Assembly: GCF_027943255.1 (NCBI RefSeq)
Contig: NC_072894.1
Location: 132,237,601-132,301,600, forward strand
Direction: 5' to 3'
DNA from: Anastrepha obliqua
Lineage: Eukaryota; Arthropoda; Insecta; Diptera; Tephritidae
Length of the DNA: 64,000 bases
Below the pieces are notes generated by a model. That model saw nothing but the letters and a program-made list of their open reading frames with translations. It was not told the DNA's origin and searched no databases. Shown here one piece after another: positions 1 through 10,357 of the stretch. The first letter of the stretch is position 1. The number at the start of each line of letters is the position of its first letter. Position numbers and translations under genes: made by a program.

Positions 1-1889
1 AAAGCATTGTTGTACTACTCGAATATCAAAGAATTTTCAAATGCCTACACAAACTTCTAGCCTTTGTATGTCGAAGGAGGTTGGATCGACCTATTTGCAA
101 CCACTTAAAGTGTGACATTTGACTTCACTTACATGCAATGGCACTTTAAAATAACTGTTCAAATGTGAGGAACCTCATTTCGCTTGGAAACTGGGTCTTA
201 TTGTCGAAGCTCATGCTTGCGAAAACCTGTTTTCTACCGTTATGTAATACTCAAATGGCATATTCAAATATGTGCAAATCGAGTCGAAAATCAGTTCACT
301 CATTAAAGCGTAACATTTCGCATGAGGTAAAAGCCTTTGCCCAAATCCGAACAATTACTTTTTACATTTCCACATTTCCACATTTCTTTCGTTTCATTTG
401 ACATGTCACAAAATAAAATCCTTTCAAAATCAAGCATCACTTGTGCGCGTGTTCCCATTTCCCTTTGAAGCGGAAAGAAATTAAAAATTAAATATGCGTA
501 CGATGTATTACCAACAGCATTTTTATATTTCTGCTTTCAAGCGCCAGGCCATAAGTACTTGCTACTCCTATTTGCCATGCATTCTCCCCCTCCAGCGCTC
601 GCTCGGCCAAACAAAGGCGCTCTAAAAGTGCTGCAGCACTTAACCGCAATGAAAAAAATTGCAAACCGTTGAACAGGTGTATGAGCTGGCTGGCAACTGA
701 AATCTTGGCGAGATTTGTGTGCTTTATGTGCTTTGTTTGCGTGTATGCGTAGTGTGTGTGTATGTGTGTGTACTTTTTGTGCGCATTGGTAACACTCAGC
801 ATTGGTACAAACACAAACGGCAGTGCATTAGTGGCGCAAGTGCCTGCACAAGTACCTGTGTACCTGCACTTGCTACTTGCCACACGTCCTTAGTGTAATT
901 TTTTTTTTTTGGGTTGTTATAAACGGAAGCGTTTCCACTTTTTCCTTTTTTCGTTGCAATTTCTTCCTTCTTTCAACTGCTGCATTTACATTTTTTCGTT
1001 ACTTTTTTTACACTCGTATTTCCTTTGCTAACCGCCCCTACACCCACCGTTAAGTGCCGAGTCACAGTTGTTACTTTTAAATGCCACGGCGCACGTTACT
1101 AAGTAGTAGCCATATTTAAAGAGCGTGGGTGAGCGGGGGAGAGAGGGTTAAATATGTTGCCAAGTGCGGTTTGTCATAGCACCATTTCATATCATTTTAA
1201 TTTTGGTGCGCTATTTTTTCGCACACTTACCTCAACGTTTATTTACTTTGCTTCGCGTTTTTTAAATGGGCTTCCAAACTCAACCTCAACTCGCCAGAAT
1301 TTTACTTAACTCATCACATTGTTTGTTCACTTGAACGCTTCTGCTGTAAGTTGGTGGAAAATAGGTAAAATAGAGCGTACAACTGGACATGTGAAACATT
1401 TGGGACACACCCGCCATACAAGTGTGAGGGGCAAGTAAGATGAAGGTGGAGTTTTCACAGTTCCAATTTAAAAGTTTAACGAAGCTGAGCTATGGAAAAT
1501 AGTGGCCGGCGACTAAAATGGAGGAAGGAAATAGAGAAGAGCATATCTGCATTCGCAGTGAATAACTGAAAAACTTTTATCTGGAATATAAAAAAATATT
1601 AGGTTATGACCTTGTCAGGCCTAGCCGCAGACTGTGCAGTTGTTTTGTTTTCATAAACTTCATTGGAGAAAAAGTATCAATTCACACTGGTACACGAACC
1701 TAATTCTGCTTTATGGGTGTATAATTGGAACATACCCGCGGTTTAGGCATTTTATTATTATTATTTTTTTTTTTTTTTGTAGTAATCTGCAGTACAAATT
1801 ATCTAACAGACTTGACAAAAATGTATGTAAAGCAAAACAATCCAAATTTGGCAACTAAAGTAGTTGCTCAGATAGAGGTACTTTTCCAG
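1..1889. other. AT-rich intergenic DNA, no gene recognised
   Basis: No reading frame here has recognisable protein similarity. The stretch holds homopolymer runs (T at 899-910, T at 1766-1779) and a degenerate GT/AC microsatellite at about 748-772. Short open frames are low-complexity or start at non-ATG codons. It could be intron or intergenic DNA of a neighbouring host gene. Confidence 0.5.
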
Positions 1890-1891
1890 TA

Positions 1892-2575
1892 GGGTGGTTT
1901 TGACAGATCACGCGACTACTGTCAAACTAAATACATAATTTTGTTCAGTGTTTATTGGCATTTCATCATGGAAAGACCTACGCCTCAACAACGTTTACAA
2001 ATTCTTCAATTTTATTGCGAAAATCGACATATTTGGGCTGAAGAGCAACCCAAAGCCATTCAAGAATAGCCATTATATCCACAGATAGCCAACGTTTGGT
2101 GCGACCTATGGGCTGGAGGAATTATTGGCCCATATTTCTTCAAAGACGAGGCTGGCGCCAATGTAACAGTGAATGGCGAACGCTTTCGCGCAATGATACA
2201 CGACTTTTTGATGCCGGAAATTGAAGGCCCTGAACTCCACAATATTTGGTTTCAACAACACGGCGCTACTTGCTATACAGCCCGTGAAACAACGGATTTA
2301 CTGCGTCGCCGTTTCGGTGAGCAGTTTATCTCCCGCCTAGGACCGATTGGCCACCAAGATCGTGTAATATCACAATTTGAACTTTTACTTGTAAGGGTGT
2401 GTAAAGTCTTCTAAGTCCAGTTTCGATTAAGGCATTGGAAGCCAATGTTATTAAAGTTATTCGCGAGTTGCGGCCAAGATTTTTAAGGTATTCTCTTTAA
2501 AAAATAAAGGTCATGGTCATAAAGTTTCATTCCTTTATTTCAATTCAAAATCCACTACCTCTAAATCGATCACCC
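1892..2575 (+). mobile_element. Internally deleted rosa-type (DD41D) Tc1/mariner element
   Basis: The element is bounded by TA dinucleotides (1890-1891 and 2576-2577), with GGGTGGT at the left end and GGGTGAT in reverse complement at the right. A transposase start is readable at about 1969 (MERPTPQQRLQILQFYCEN), followed by a stop and a large deletion. Reading resumes at about 2169 with NGERFRAMIHDFL and WFQQHGATCYTA. The second catalytic Asp of the usual QQDGATCHT motif is His here, and the third acidic motif is lost by frameshift (WPPRSC is readable at about 2346 in another frame). Family members are normally about 340 residues, so this copy is dead. The superfamily call rests on several motifs; the rosa assignment comes from better copies in the same window. 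Confidence 0.75.
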
Positions 2576-2577
2576 TA

Positions 2578-4848
2578 TACAAAGCGTAACAGAGTTGAAG
2601 GATCTTGGAGGTTTATTCCATACGAAATTTTCCTTCAGTATTTACGTTAATTTTATTCTTTCAACAGAGAAGAACAGTCTTTCAGTTTTGTTTATTTTCA
2701 GTGTTACCAATGGCATCATCGACTGTCCAGTTCTACTTGAGCAGATAAGCCTTAATTTCCCACAAGAAGCCTTCTATTTTTACCCAGCCAGCTTGATTTC
2801 ACTGTATTAAGATCTATTTTTTTTTTTTCAATTAAATTTAGTTAATTAATACTGAATTTATTTTGATTTCTTATAAAGGCTGATTAATTTAGAGGTATCG
2901 GCTCACCTTTTAGTTGAATATTAGAAATGGTGAGGGATGTGTTAGAAATATACTGACGCATCGATCAATGATCAATGATCAATGAAAACGTTTCTTACTA
3001 TTCAAATCCAGACACGGCTTCATGCACCATCGCTGAGGATTGCTCAAGTCGAGTTGAGTCCTTAGCAGATAAGATAAGCGCCTTAATATGTCCCCGCAAA
3101 TGAAGAAACCTACACTTTTATGCTGCTTAGCAACTGGTTCTTATAGAAAATTTTTGATAACAAAAGTCCACTCGGAGCTCTCAAATTGCCTGCCAAGGTT
3201 CGATCGCTATTAGAACAAACTTTTTCTTTTGATATTTCAAGTCCATAACGCACAACGAACTCTGAATCAATCCAATGACAACCAGGCTTATAGTCAAGCA
3301 CTTTCCTATTACCTTCAAATAAAAGTCTCATACTCTGGCCCCCCAATACAGCGCCCACTTCAGAAACCAGGTTTCGTACTAATCTTAAAGAGTTCAGAAG
3401 AAGAGCTGTAAGGAAAGTAAATGAATGAGTACCAGAAATGTCTAGTGAACAGAAGTGTATGTATGTATGTACCTTAATCAATTTCCATTGATCGTTTTCT
3501 TTATCGCCCATTACAGATATCAAGGAAGTAACTTGTCATCTCGGATTTCAAACATTCAAAGATTTAGTAGACGGTCATTAAAATTATAGTACACACTTTA
3601 GTGCCACTGCAACAACTGTAAAGAAAGAAAAACCTTACAAACTTTTTGACTACATTTTTAGCCGATGATCTAGCTGTCAGAGCCACTTCACGCGGAATCG
3701 CTGTAAATAGATATTTAATGTCTGCCATTATAAAGAAACCAGCCAAATCTAGCAACTTTTTATGTTTTATTTTTATGACTAGTCCCTCCTACCAGCCAGG
3801 TTGCCTCGCAGCCACACAAGCAACTCAACCATATCAAACTAGGGAAGCAGCACAAAAAAGTGACAAAACCGCTGCAAAAGTTTTGGGTAAGGATAAAGCG
3901 GGAGGGAGTGAGGAATAGGAAGAGGAAGAAAGGAAGTAATAGACTGGTGTATTGCGAGGATTAGGTTGATGAAGTTTTGTAACGCTGACAAGTTAGCGCT
4001 GTAGAGTTTGCGGCAACTTAGATATAAATAATTTGACTTATGAGACATCAAACAGGAAACACCAGCCAACTAAAAGAGCCACATATATCAAAAGCAATAA
4101 CAACAAAACGCATCACAGCGCGTAACATCAAAAGCATTTAAGCCGCATGAAATTTTTATGCAATTCAGCGTTAAATTTGAAAGCTAATGCGAGGGAGTTG
4201 AAGCCGCAAGCGCTTGCGAAGGATATGTTGCTCGAAAAGCTTAACTGCAGATAATGAAAATGCAAAGAACGAGTACACAAGTCACCTCTAAGCCAAGGCT
4301 ATGCTCGTAAATTTTCGGTGATATTAGAGAAAAACGTTAAAAAACGAAAAGCGCGAAATGAGTTGCGAGACTTGCCAAACCGCCAAACCGTCACTTGCCG
4401 CCTGCGTTGTTGCTGCTGCTGTGCTCTGATTAATTTGACGCGATTGTATTTTACGAGATGAAAATCCTTTTCAATGTACGCCAAAATCTAATTTACTCAA
4501 TAAGCTGTGCGATGCTTGTAATTTTATGGTTTATAAAATATTGAAACTTCTAGTAAATCTGTGTGCGTATTTGCTTGCTCACTGATGGCACAATTTGTCG
4601 TAATAACTTTGAGGTTTTGCGTAAACGTAATAAATTAGGAGAGCAACACATTTGGTTAAGCTGCCAAGCTGCGGCGCTTTATTAATAAAATCAAAAGAAG
4701 GTGAATGCCAGAAATGCAAAATTACATATATTTTGAATATTTGAATATTTACCAAAAATTATTACTTAACTTATTCGAGTTTGTGAAATTATTTCAATAT
4801 GCTTTCAAATTTTATTCTAACTAAAATGGAAAAAGTGACATAAGAATT
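2578..4848. other. Intergenic DNA with no recognised gene
   Basis: I see no conserved domain on either strand. A short tandem array of ATCAATG units sits at 2961-2985 and a small GTAT run at about 3458-3472. Several open frames of 60-137 codons overlap one another and look like chance. A CAG-type trinucleotide run lies near 4405-4420. Confidence 0.45.
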
Positions 4849-4849
4849 C

Positions 4850-5153
4850 GGCCATCTTAGCCGAATGAGTTGGTGCGTGACTACTGTTCGCAATCCGGAG
4901 TACATTGGTTCGAATCTCCGTGAAACACCAAAATGAAAAAAAGTTTGTTCTAACAGCTGTCGGCCCTCGGCAGGCAATGGCAAACCTCCGAGTGTATTTC
5001 TGCCATGAAAAAGCTCCCCAAAGCAAATATCTGCCATTCGGAGTCGACTTAAAACTGTAGGTAGGTTCCGTTTATGGAAAAATATCAAGACGCTCGCCAC
5101 AAATAGGAGGAAGATCTCGGCTAAACACCCAAAAAGGGTGTAAGCGCCAAATT
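4850..5153 (+). repeat. tRNA-derived SINE, copy 1 (most complete)
   Basis: The head carries RNA polymerase III internal promoter boxes: an A box, TAGCCGAATGAGTTGG, at about 4858-4873 and a B box, GGTTCGAATCTCC, at about 4908-4920, at tRNA-like spacing. The body continues through GGCAATGGCAAAC, GTGTATTTCTGCCATGAAAAAGC and AGGAGGAAGATCTCGG. It ends in CTCGGCTAAACACCCAAAAAG and a GCGCCAA tail. Four further copies occur in this window (56235, 60700, 62680 and 62994 reversed), so it is an interspersed family and not a tRNA gene. It directly abuts a rosa transposon remnant on its right side. Confidence 0.82.
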
Positions 5154-5154
5154 G

Positions 5155-5553
5155 TGGAGATTTACTTTGGAAAAAACAAATTTTCACGAAGCTCATAAAG
5201 CAAAGTGTGCAAGAAGGCCCACAAATGTCGATTTGTCGTCGTTCTCAATTGTTGATTTTTCTCCTGCGACTACGTGGAAAATTTTACGTAAGGATATGTC
5301 TATGAAATACAACTCGGCAAGAATTGAAGCCAAATGACCATCGTTTCCATCGCATTTATGATTATTATTCAGATTTATTAGAAAAAGTAGTCAACAATTG
5401 GGTTGATCGAATGAACCAAATAACTCGTAGCCGCAGCGGGCATATGCCGGATATCATATTTAAAAAATAAGTGCCATGCAATTATCTACATTCCAACAAT
5501 ATATCTGTTTTGTATTATCATTTTAAGTTTTCAAGTTCTTAAAAAATACCCTT
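5155..5553 (+). mobile_element. Rosa-type transposon remnant with large internal deletion
   Basis: Two pieces of a transposase are joined. First comes the end of the helix-turn-helix region (FSPATTWKILRKDMSMKY at about 5258-5311). After a deletion of the whole catalytic core follows the C-terminus (VVNNWVDRMNQITRSRSGHM, ending IIFKK and a stop at 5468-5470). The same C-terminal pattern (DRM...SRG/AGH...IFHH) ends the copies at 27290 and 56767. The right tip reads CCCTT followed by TA at 5554-5555, matching the AAGGGT ends of the other copies. The left tip is missing, replaced by or hidden under the SINE. Non-functional. Confidence 0.65.
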
Positions 5554-5580
5554 TATTTATTCTTGGTAAGCCCACGATAT

Positions 5581-5845
5581 ATCTTCTACTCAAATATGAA
5601 CGAGACGGTATCAATAAAACGGTCCGCGGATGACATATGACAAAAATAATTTTTTTGTTTTTTGGTAGGACTGTAAATGGGACTGGTTAATGGGGCGAAA
5701 GTTGTGGTGTAAGCTACTAACCACAGCAAAAACTGCTCAAGTATATTTAGTATCTTCTGCTCAAATACGAACGAGACGGTATCAATAAAACGGTCCGCGG
5801 ATGACATATGACAAAAATACATTTTTTGTTTTTTGGTAGGACTGT
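5581..5845. repeat. Pair of about 93-bp direct repeats, 171-bp period
   Basis: Positions 5581-5673 and 5752-5844 are near-identical. Both run from ATCTTCT through GAACGAGACGGTATCAATAA and CGGTCCGCGGATGACATATG to GGTAGGACTGT, with only a few substitutions. The 78-bp spacer is unrelated. Read on the minus strand the two copies make one open frame with the peptide SSADRFIDTVSF twice. That follows from the DNA repetition and need not mean coding. The segment resembles a non-coding flank of a transposon, but I cannot assign a family. Confidence 0.7.
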
Positions 5846-5846
5846 T

Positions 5847-6592
5847 ATAAGCTTACATGGCAAATTTCAGCGTGATATGTCTCATAGTTTGTTTTCTGTG
5901 CTCGACTTATTCGAAAAAATCCGCGGCTGGTAATCTTTAGAATTAAAAAATAAAATCAGTGTGGCATAGATCTTCATTGCAAACTTATCTGTAAACGTGG
6001 ATTGGTAGTAGATTAATGAAAATTATTTTATTATTAGACCGGGTCTCCTTTTAACTTGACTCACTTCATCCCACTTTTTTCATATGCCTTGATGCTCTCA
6101 AAATAATATGATTTCTCGTGACTCATAAAAAAGGTTGGTTTTTTTTCGATGACGTTTTCATGCGACACAAAACTATTATCGCCAAACCATTATTTTGAAA
6201 CTTCGAAATGGAAAACAATCGCAGAGGATTAAATCTAAAGGATACTTTAGATGAGCGAGTTATTCGTATCCTAGCTCAAGTAATTCTGCCAATGCGGCTG
6301 CGGAATCGCCAAATGCATACGTTTGTACTTCAAGCCGACGACGAATGGATCCAACAGTCCAAAAAATATGAGCTGGTACTAATTCTTTTCATAATCTTAA
6401 TTTTTATACAGTAAGAAAAACTGTCGCCATATCTTTATTGACCAACAGACCCGTCTTGGCTTTCATCGACTTCGATTCACCAGTAGAATTTCATTGCCTT
6501 TCGACTGTTTCTTGGACTTTAGTGTGTTGCGATGAATCCGAAACTCTTTCAGATTGCTGATCATTGATCTTTAGTATTTGAAAGTCCCTAGC
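5847..6592. other. Unassigned DNA between repeats
   Basis: A 68-codon ATG frame at 6208-6414 (begins MENNRRGLNLKDTLDERVIR, ends in a hydrophobic stretch) is the only candidate. I do not recognise it and it has no neighbouring exon signals that I trust. The rest shows nothing identifiable. Confidence 0.35.
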
Positions 6593-6903
6593 ATGGTGAA
6601 AAAGAAATCAGAAGGTGTGGCCAATATCAAACCGTTAAGCGGCTCTCAGTGAATTTAAAAGAATCATCTGATTGGTTGACGTAACCCCGGTCCAGCAATT
6701 TTTTCACGAAAAAACTGCGATTCTATTGGTGATATACAAAAAAAATCAACACAATGTCCCTTCATTGCCGTCTGAACAATGACTGAATGGACGAGTGTGT
6801 GAAATATGTGAAATATATGAGAAATATGTGAAATGATGGTGCAGATTTCGGTTGCCATGTTACATGGCCGCCGAACTTCCCTCACAATTTTCTTTTTCAC
6901 CAT
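6593..6903. mobile_element. MITE-like element with 15-bp terminal inverted repeats
   Basis: The left tip ATGGTGAAAAAGAAA (6593-6607) is matched exactly in reverse complement at the right tip (6889-6903). No coding capacity is visible. The interior shares a block, GGTGATATACAA followed by A-rich sequence and ATCAAC, with the segment at 14240-14470, so it is a dispersed family. A short GTGAAATATGTGAAATATAT microsatellite-like patch lies at about 6809-6835. The target duplication is not clear. Confidence 0.6.
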
Positions 6904-6904
6904 A

Positions 6905-7236
6905 GTACAATTCCTCTGCCAAATACCCAGTGACGTGGCAGTCGAAGTTACTCTTCCCCTTCTTAATTGGCGCGATAACCGCTTACGCGATTTTGGCCGA
7001 GTTTAACAAAGCGCGCCAGTCGTTCCTTTCTCGTGCTAACCAGCGCCAGTTGGACACTCCAAGTGAAGTCAAGTCCTTCTCCACCTGATCTTTCCAACGC
7101 AAAGGAGGCCTTCCTCTTCCTCTGCTACCACCAGCTGGTATCGCATCGAATACTTTCAGAGCCAGAGTGTTTGTATCCATTCGGACGACATGACCCAGCC
7201 AACGTAGTTACTCTTACAATTTTGTTTTTCACCGTA
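6905..7236. mobile_element. Partial MITE copy split by a LINE insertion
   Basis: The flanks 6905-6955 and 7206-7236 read through as one copy of the same MITE end. AGTGACGTGGCAGTCGAAGT then ACAATTTTGTTTTTCACCG correspond to AAGTGACGTGAGAGCCAAAG and CAATTTTCTTTTTCA at about 14432-14466. The interruption is the LINE at 6956-7205. AGTTACTCTT stands on both sides of it (6946-6955 and 7206-7215) as a 10-bp target-site duplication. Confidence 0.6.
6956..7205 (-). mobile_element. 5'-truncated non-LTR retrotransposon (RTE/CR1-like RT C-terminus)
   Basis: On the minus strand the frame reads LGHVVRMDTNTLALKVFDAI, then RGRGRPPLRWKDQVEKDL, SLGVSNWRWLARERNDWRAL and LNSAKIA, ending at a TAA at 6983-6985. 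The pattern WLGHVxRM...GRPxxRWxDxVxxDL...WR..A..R..W is typical of the reverse transcriptase tail in RTE/CR1-like elements. Only the last 72 or so codons and the 3' UTR are present. A 10-bp duplication (AGTTACTCTT) and 5' truncation are the marks of target-primed reverse transcription. The 3' end (CGCGCCAATTAAGAAG) shares its last block and a preceding hairpin with the SINE family here. The exact clade is uncertain. Confidence 0.72.
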
Positions 7237-9077
7237 ACTGAAGGTCAAACCTGGTAATCTATCATTTTTTGCCTCTAGTACCTTCAAGTTCTCGCACCTT
7301 CATCCACGAATCGTCGAAATTTAAATCTTGGGTTTCAGCGGCAACCAGAGTTTCTATGACATCGTGAAGAGCCCCTATAATACTTTTGAAGGTTTTTTTT
7401 TATTTAAGTGTTGTGCCTTTCGCACAAAAAACGGAGCTCTTTTTCCCACTTTCATAAAAATGCTCGAAGGGGTCTCTTTTAAATGCCTATTAAAATAAAA
7501 CTTTTTGGCAGATCAGTTAGAGAATTAGAGTGCTTGAAGGACGCTTCTTAACAACCAAAATACTGGATTTGGGTTTGGCATGCCATTTGCTCTAATTTTA
7601 AGAGGCTTCAGACTGGTTCAGTAGTATCTTATCTATGCACGTAAAGGTGAAAAGGGCAACTTTATTAAACTACAAAACCTCACTCCGTCCACAGAGGAAA
7701 ATGCAGCAAACACACAGGGCAAATGTTTTAATGCTGGAGAGAGGTTTGGGCAGACATACTCGTATACATACACACATAACATATATACCCACTCGTCAGA
7801 CTGCTTCTTTCAACCAAACTATTGCCAAAACCTTATCGAGCCCACAAATGAGTCGATTTTGCGGCGACATCATTGGGAAAGAGTATAGGTTAGCTGGTAA
7901 ACACACATTGATAGTAAAAGGCAGCAACTCAGATGGAAGGCAGCCGGTAGGCCTCCATGATACGCGCACATAAGTCAAACAATCTAAGTAAACTAGAAAA
8001 CATAAGGCCATGCAGAGTGTAATGAAGCAGCTGAAAATAGTCAACTAGGCGTGCAAGACTGCTTATTTATGCTTCGACACGCGCGGAAAATTAATTTCGC
8101 AACCTTGAAAGGACATAACTACGATGCCGAGGTGGAAAAGCTAGGCAATAAAAGGCGAGCAGCAGGTAAGAAACGGGGAAAAGTACAACACGCAGAAGTG
8201 GTTGGTGCAGTAGTCCAACTTTGATTGTACAAGCGCTTAAGCTTGATGGGCGTATCTGGCGAGACAGGTTGGATTTCTAGGGAATCGCGGCCTCGCTTAT
8301 ATTTGATTTATTCATTAGCATCTGTATTGCTTCGCACAAAGTGTTGCTCACTTGAAAAGTAAGAGTGAGTATTTGTTGGTGCAGAAAACATATCTACGCG
8401 GTCCCATTGCAAACTCCCCACAGTAGTGTTGAATCGAGTGTAGCATTTTCTGCGCATGTAGCTGTACGCAAATACACGTGACAAGCAAACACAGCAGGCA
8501 CACAGATCTGCAACAAGCAGTATTATGCCACTAATATACTTAATATCCTTGGTGGCGCTTATATGCGTTGTTGTGGAAAAAATTTATATAATTTGTCGAG
8601 TTGATGTCACGTGGACTTGCGGTAAGCTTATTATATTTCCATTTCCCGTTCAACTGTGCGCCAGAATTCATATTCACTGCCTACAACTATACGCGATGAA
8701 TTTGTGTCTGACGTGTTTGCCCTGGATATCCTTATAGCGCACACATGCACATGGCTGAGTGTGTTGGTAGGTGCATGTATCGAGAAATCTCGCCATGTCT
8801 ACATTGGTTTTTGCATTGGTTGTCTGCATAAATGGTTGCACAATTATGTTTCGGGTGAAATGCTAATTGTGTAATATCATCTACCGACTACCGTACACGA
8901 GGATGCCATCGTTTTCGACGTTAGCTGTTGAACTGTAAATACCTTATTTCAGCTTACGTAAATTATTGCAATTTTACTCTTTCATATGTCTGCCTTAAAA
9001 CATTATTCTTTAAAGTTTTTAAAAATAATTTTATTGGTTTAATTGTTTAAATTTTTTATATTTTTATTTTGTTAATA
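7237..9077. other. Intergenic DNA, no gene recognised
   Basis: Open frames at 7635-8044 and 8525-8874 are ordinary AT-rich chance frames without recognisable domains. A small CATACACACATAACATATA patch is at about 7766-7790. No repeat family in this window matches this stretch. Confidence 0.45.
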
Positions 9078-10357
9078 GGACTATGAATAAGTTCGTGCGG
9101 TTTTTTTCGAAATTTGAAACTTTATTGACGTAAAATGGTTACAAATTTAATATTCAAAGTATTGTCCATCGCTTGCTACTACTTTTTCCCATCTTTCTGG
9201 CAATTCACGGATTCCCTTTGTGAAAAATTCGGTCGGTTTTGCCGCAATCCACGAATCGATCCATTTTTTGACTTCATCGTAATTACGGAAGTGCTGGTCA
9301 GCCAGGCCATGTTGCATCGATCGGAAGAGATAGTAATCGGATGGCGCAAGGTCTGGACTATACGGCGGGTGGGGTAGGACATCCCATTTGAGCGTTTCTA
9401 AGTATGTTTTGACCACTTGTGCAACATGTGGCCGAGCATTGTCATGTTGCAAAATAACTTTGTCGTGTCTATCGGCGTATTGCGGCCGTTTTTCTCGCAG
9501 TGCTCGGCTCAAACGCATCAATTGTCGTCGGTAGACATCCCCCGTAATCGTTTCATTCGGTTTCAGTAGCTCATAATACACAACACCCAGCTGGTCCCAC
9601 CAGATACACAGCATAACCTTCAGGCCATGAATATTCTGCGCCGACGTCGATGTTGAAGCATGGCCAGGGTATCCATACGTTGCCCGACGTTTTGGATTGT
9701 CGTAATGGACCCACTTTTCATCGCCAGTCACAATTCGATGCAAAAAACCCTTTCTTTTGTGCCGTTGAAGCAGTTGTTCGCATGCCATAAAACGGCGTTC
9801 AACGTCTCTTGGCTTCAATTCATACGGCACCCAATGGCCTACCTTTCGGATCATTCCCATGGCTTTTAAACGTTTGGAAATGGTTGATTGATCAACTCCC
9901 AAAGTTTTTGCAACCTCTTCTTGCGTTTGAGCCGGATCTTGATCGAGCAATTCCTCCAATTCGGTATCCATGAACTTTGGCGGCGCACCCTCGCGTTCTT
10001 CGTCTTCCAAGCCAAAATCACCACTTTTAAAGCGTGCAAACCACTTCTGGCACGTTCGCTCAGCTAGAGCATGCTCACCATAAACTTCCACCAAGATACG
10101 ATGACTTTCGGCTGCTTTTTTCTTCATATTAAAATAATGAAGAAGAATTCCCCGCAAAAACACATTATTTGGCACGAAATTCGACATTTTCAAGTGTGGT
10201 AAAAATATTGTTGTTTACGCTTCAAATAAAAAACTTATACTGACGTTTGTGCCTTACGACAGTAGCTCTCCAATGAATGTTTGGAAATGTGGATCGATGG
10301 AATAATAATCAAGTTACGCCATCTGTTGTAAAACCGCAAGGAACTTATTCATAGTCC
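9078..10357 (-). mobile_element. Complete mariner element, 1280 bp, with TIRs and TA duplication
   Basis: TA lies at 9076-9077 and 10358-10359. The left tip GGACTATGAATAAGTTCGTG matches the right tip in reverse complement, GGACTATGAATAAGTTCCTT: 17 bp are identical, followed by TGCGGTTTT in both with a one-base offset. The length is close to Drosophila mariner Mos1 (about 1286 bp). The single transposase frame runs right to left and is uninterrupted. Flanks are plain AT-rich DNA. This looks like a young, potentially mobile copy. Confidence 0.93.
9147..10187 (-). CDS. Mariner transposase, DD34D, apparently intact (346 aa)
   Basis: Cut-and-paste transposase of the mariner family, acting in the nucleus on the element's own inverted repeats. 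I start it at the ATG at 10187 (MSNFVPNN), which matches the N-terminus of known mariners; a further upstream TTG is not needed. The N-terminal half carries two helix-turn-helix regions, the second around AKTLGVDQSTISKRLKAMG. Next come the WVPYEL linker (WVPHEL in relatives) and the catalytic triad. The first Asp is in VTGDEKW, the second in LQHDNARPH and the third in YSPDLAPSD, with 34 residues between the second and third. The C-terminus LPERWEKVVASDGQYFEY is complete. The length is normal for the family (345-350). It resembles the mauritiana/capitata side of the family by eye. Activity itself is not shown by sequence. Confidence 0.93.
   Translation of the reverse strand: MSNFVPNNVFLRGILLHYFNMKKKAAESHRILVEVYGEHALAERTCQKWFARFKSGDFGLEDEEREGAPPKFMDTELEELLDQDPAQTQEEVAKTLGVDQSTISKRLKAMGMIRKVGHWVPYELKPRDVERRFMACEQLLQRHKRKGFLHRIVTGDEKWVHYDNPKRRATYGYPGHASTSTSAQNIHGLKVMLCIWWDQLGVVYYELLKPNETITGDVYRRQLMRLSRALREKRPQYADRHDKVILQHDNARPHVAQVVKTYLETLKWDVLPHPPYSPDLAPSDYYLFRSMQHGLADQHFRNYDEVKKWIDSWIAAKPTEFFTKGIRELPERWEKVVASDGQYFEY

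Noticed and set aside
4850..4925. Possible tRNA gene (A and B boxes)
   Set aside because: No acceptor-stem pairing or anticodon arm that I can fold cleanly, and the same sequence recurs with a common non-tRNA body, so it is a SINE head.
6208..6414. 68-codon ATG frame MENNRRGL...
   Set aside because: No recognisable domain, no supporting splice signals or repeats; could be chance in AT-rich DNA.
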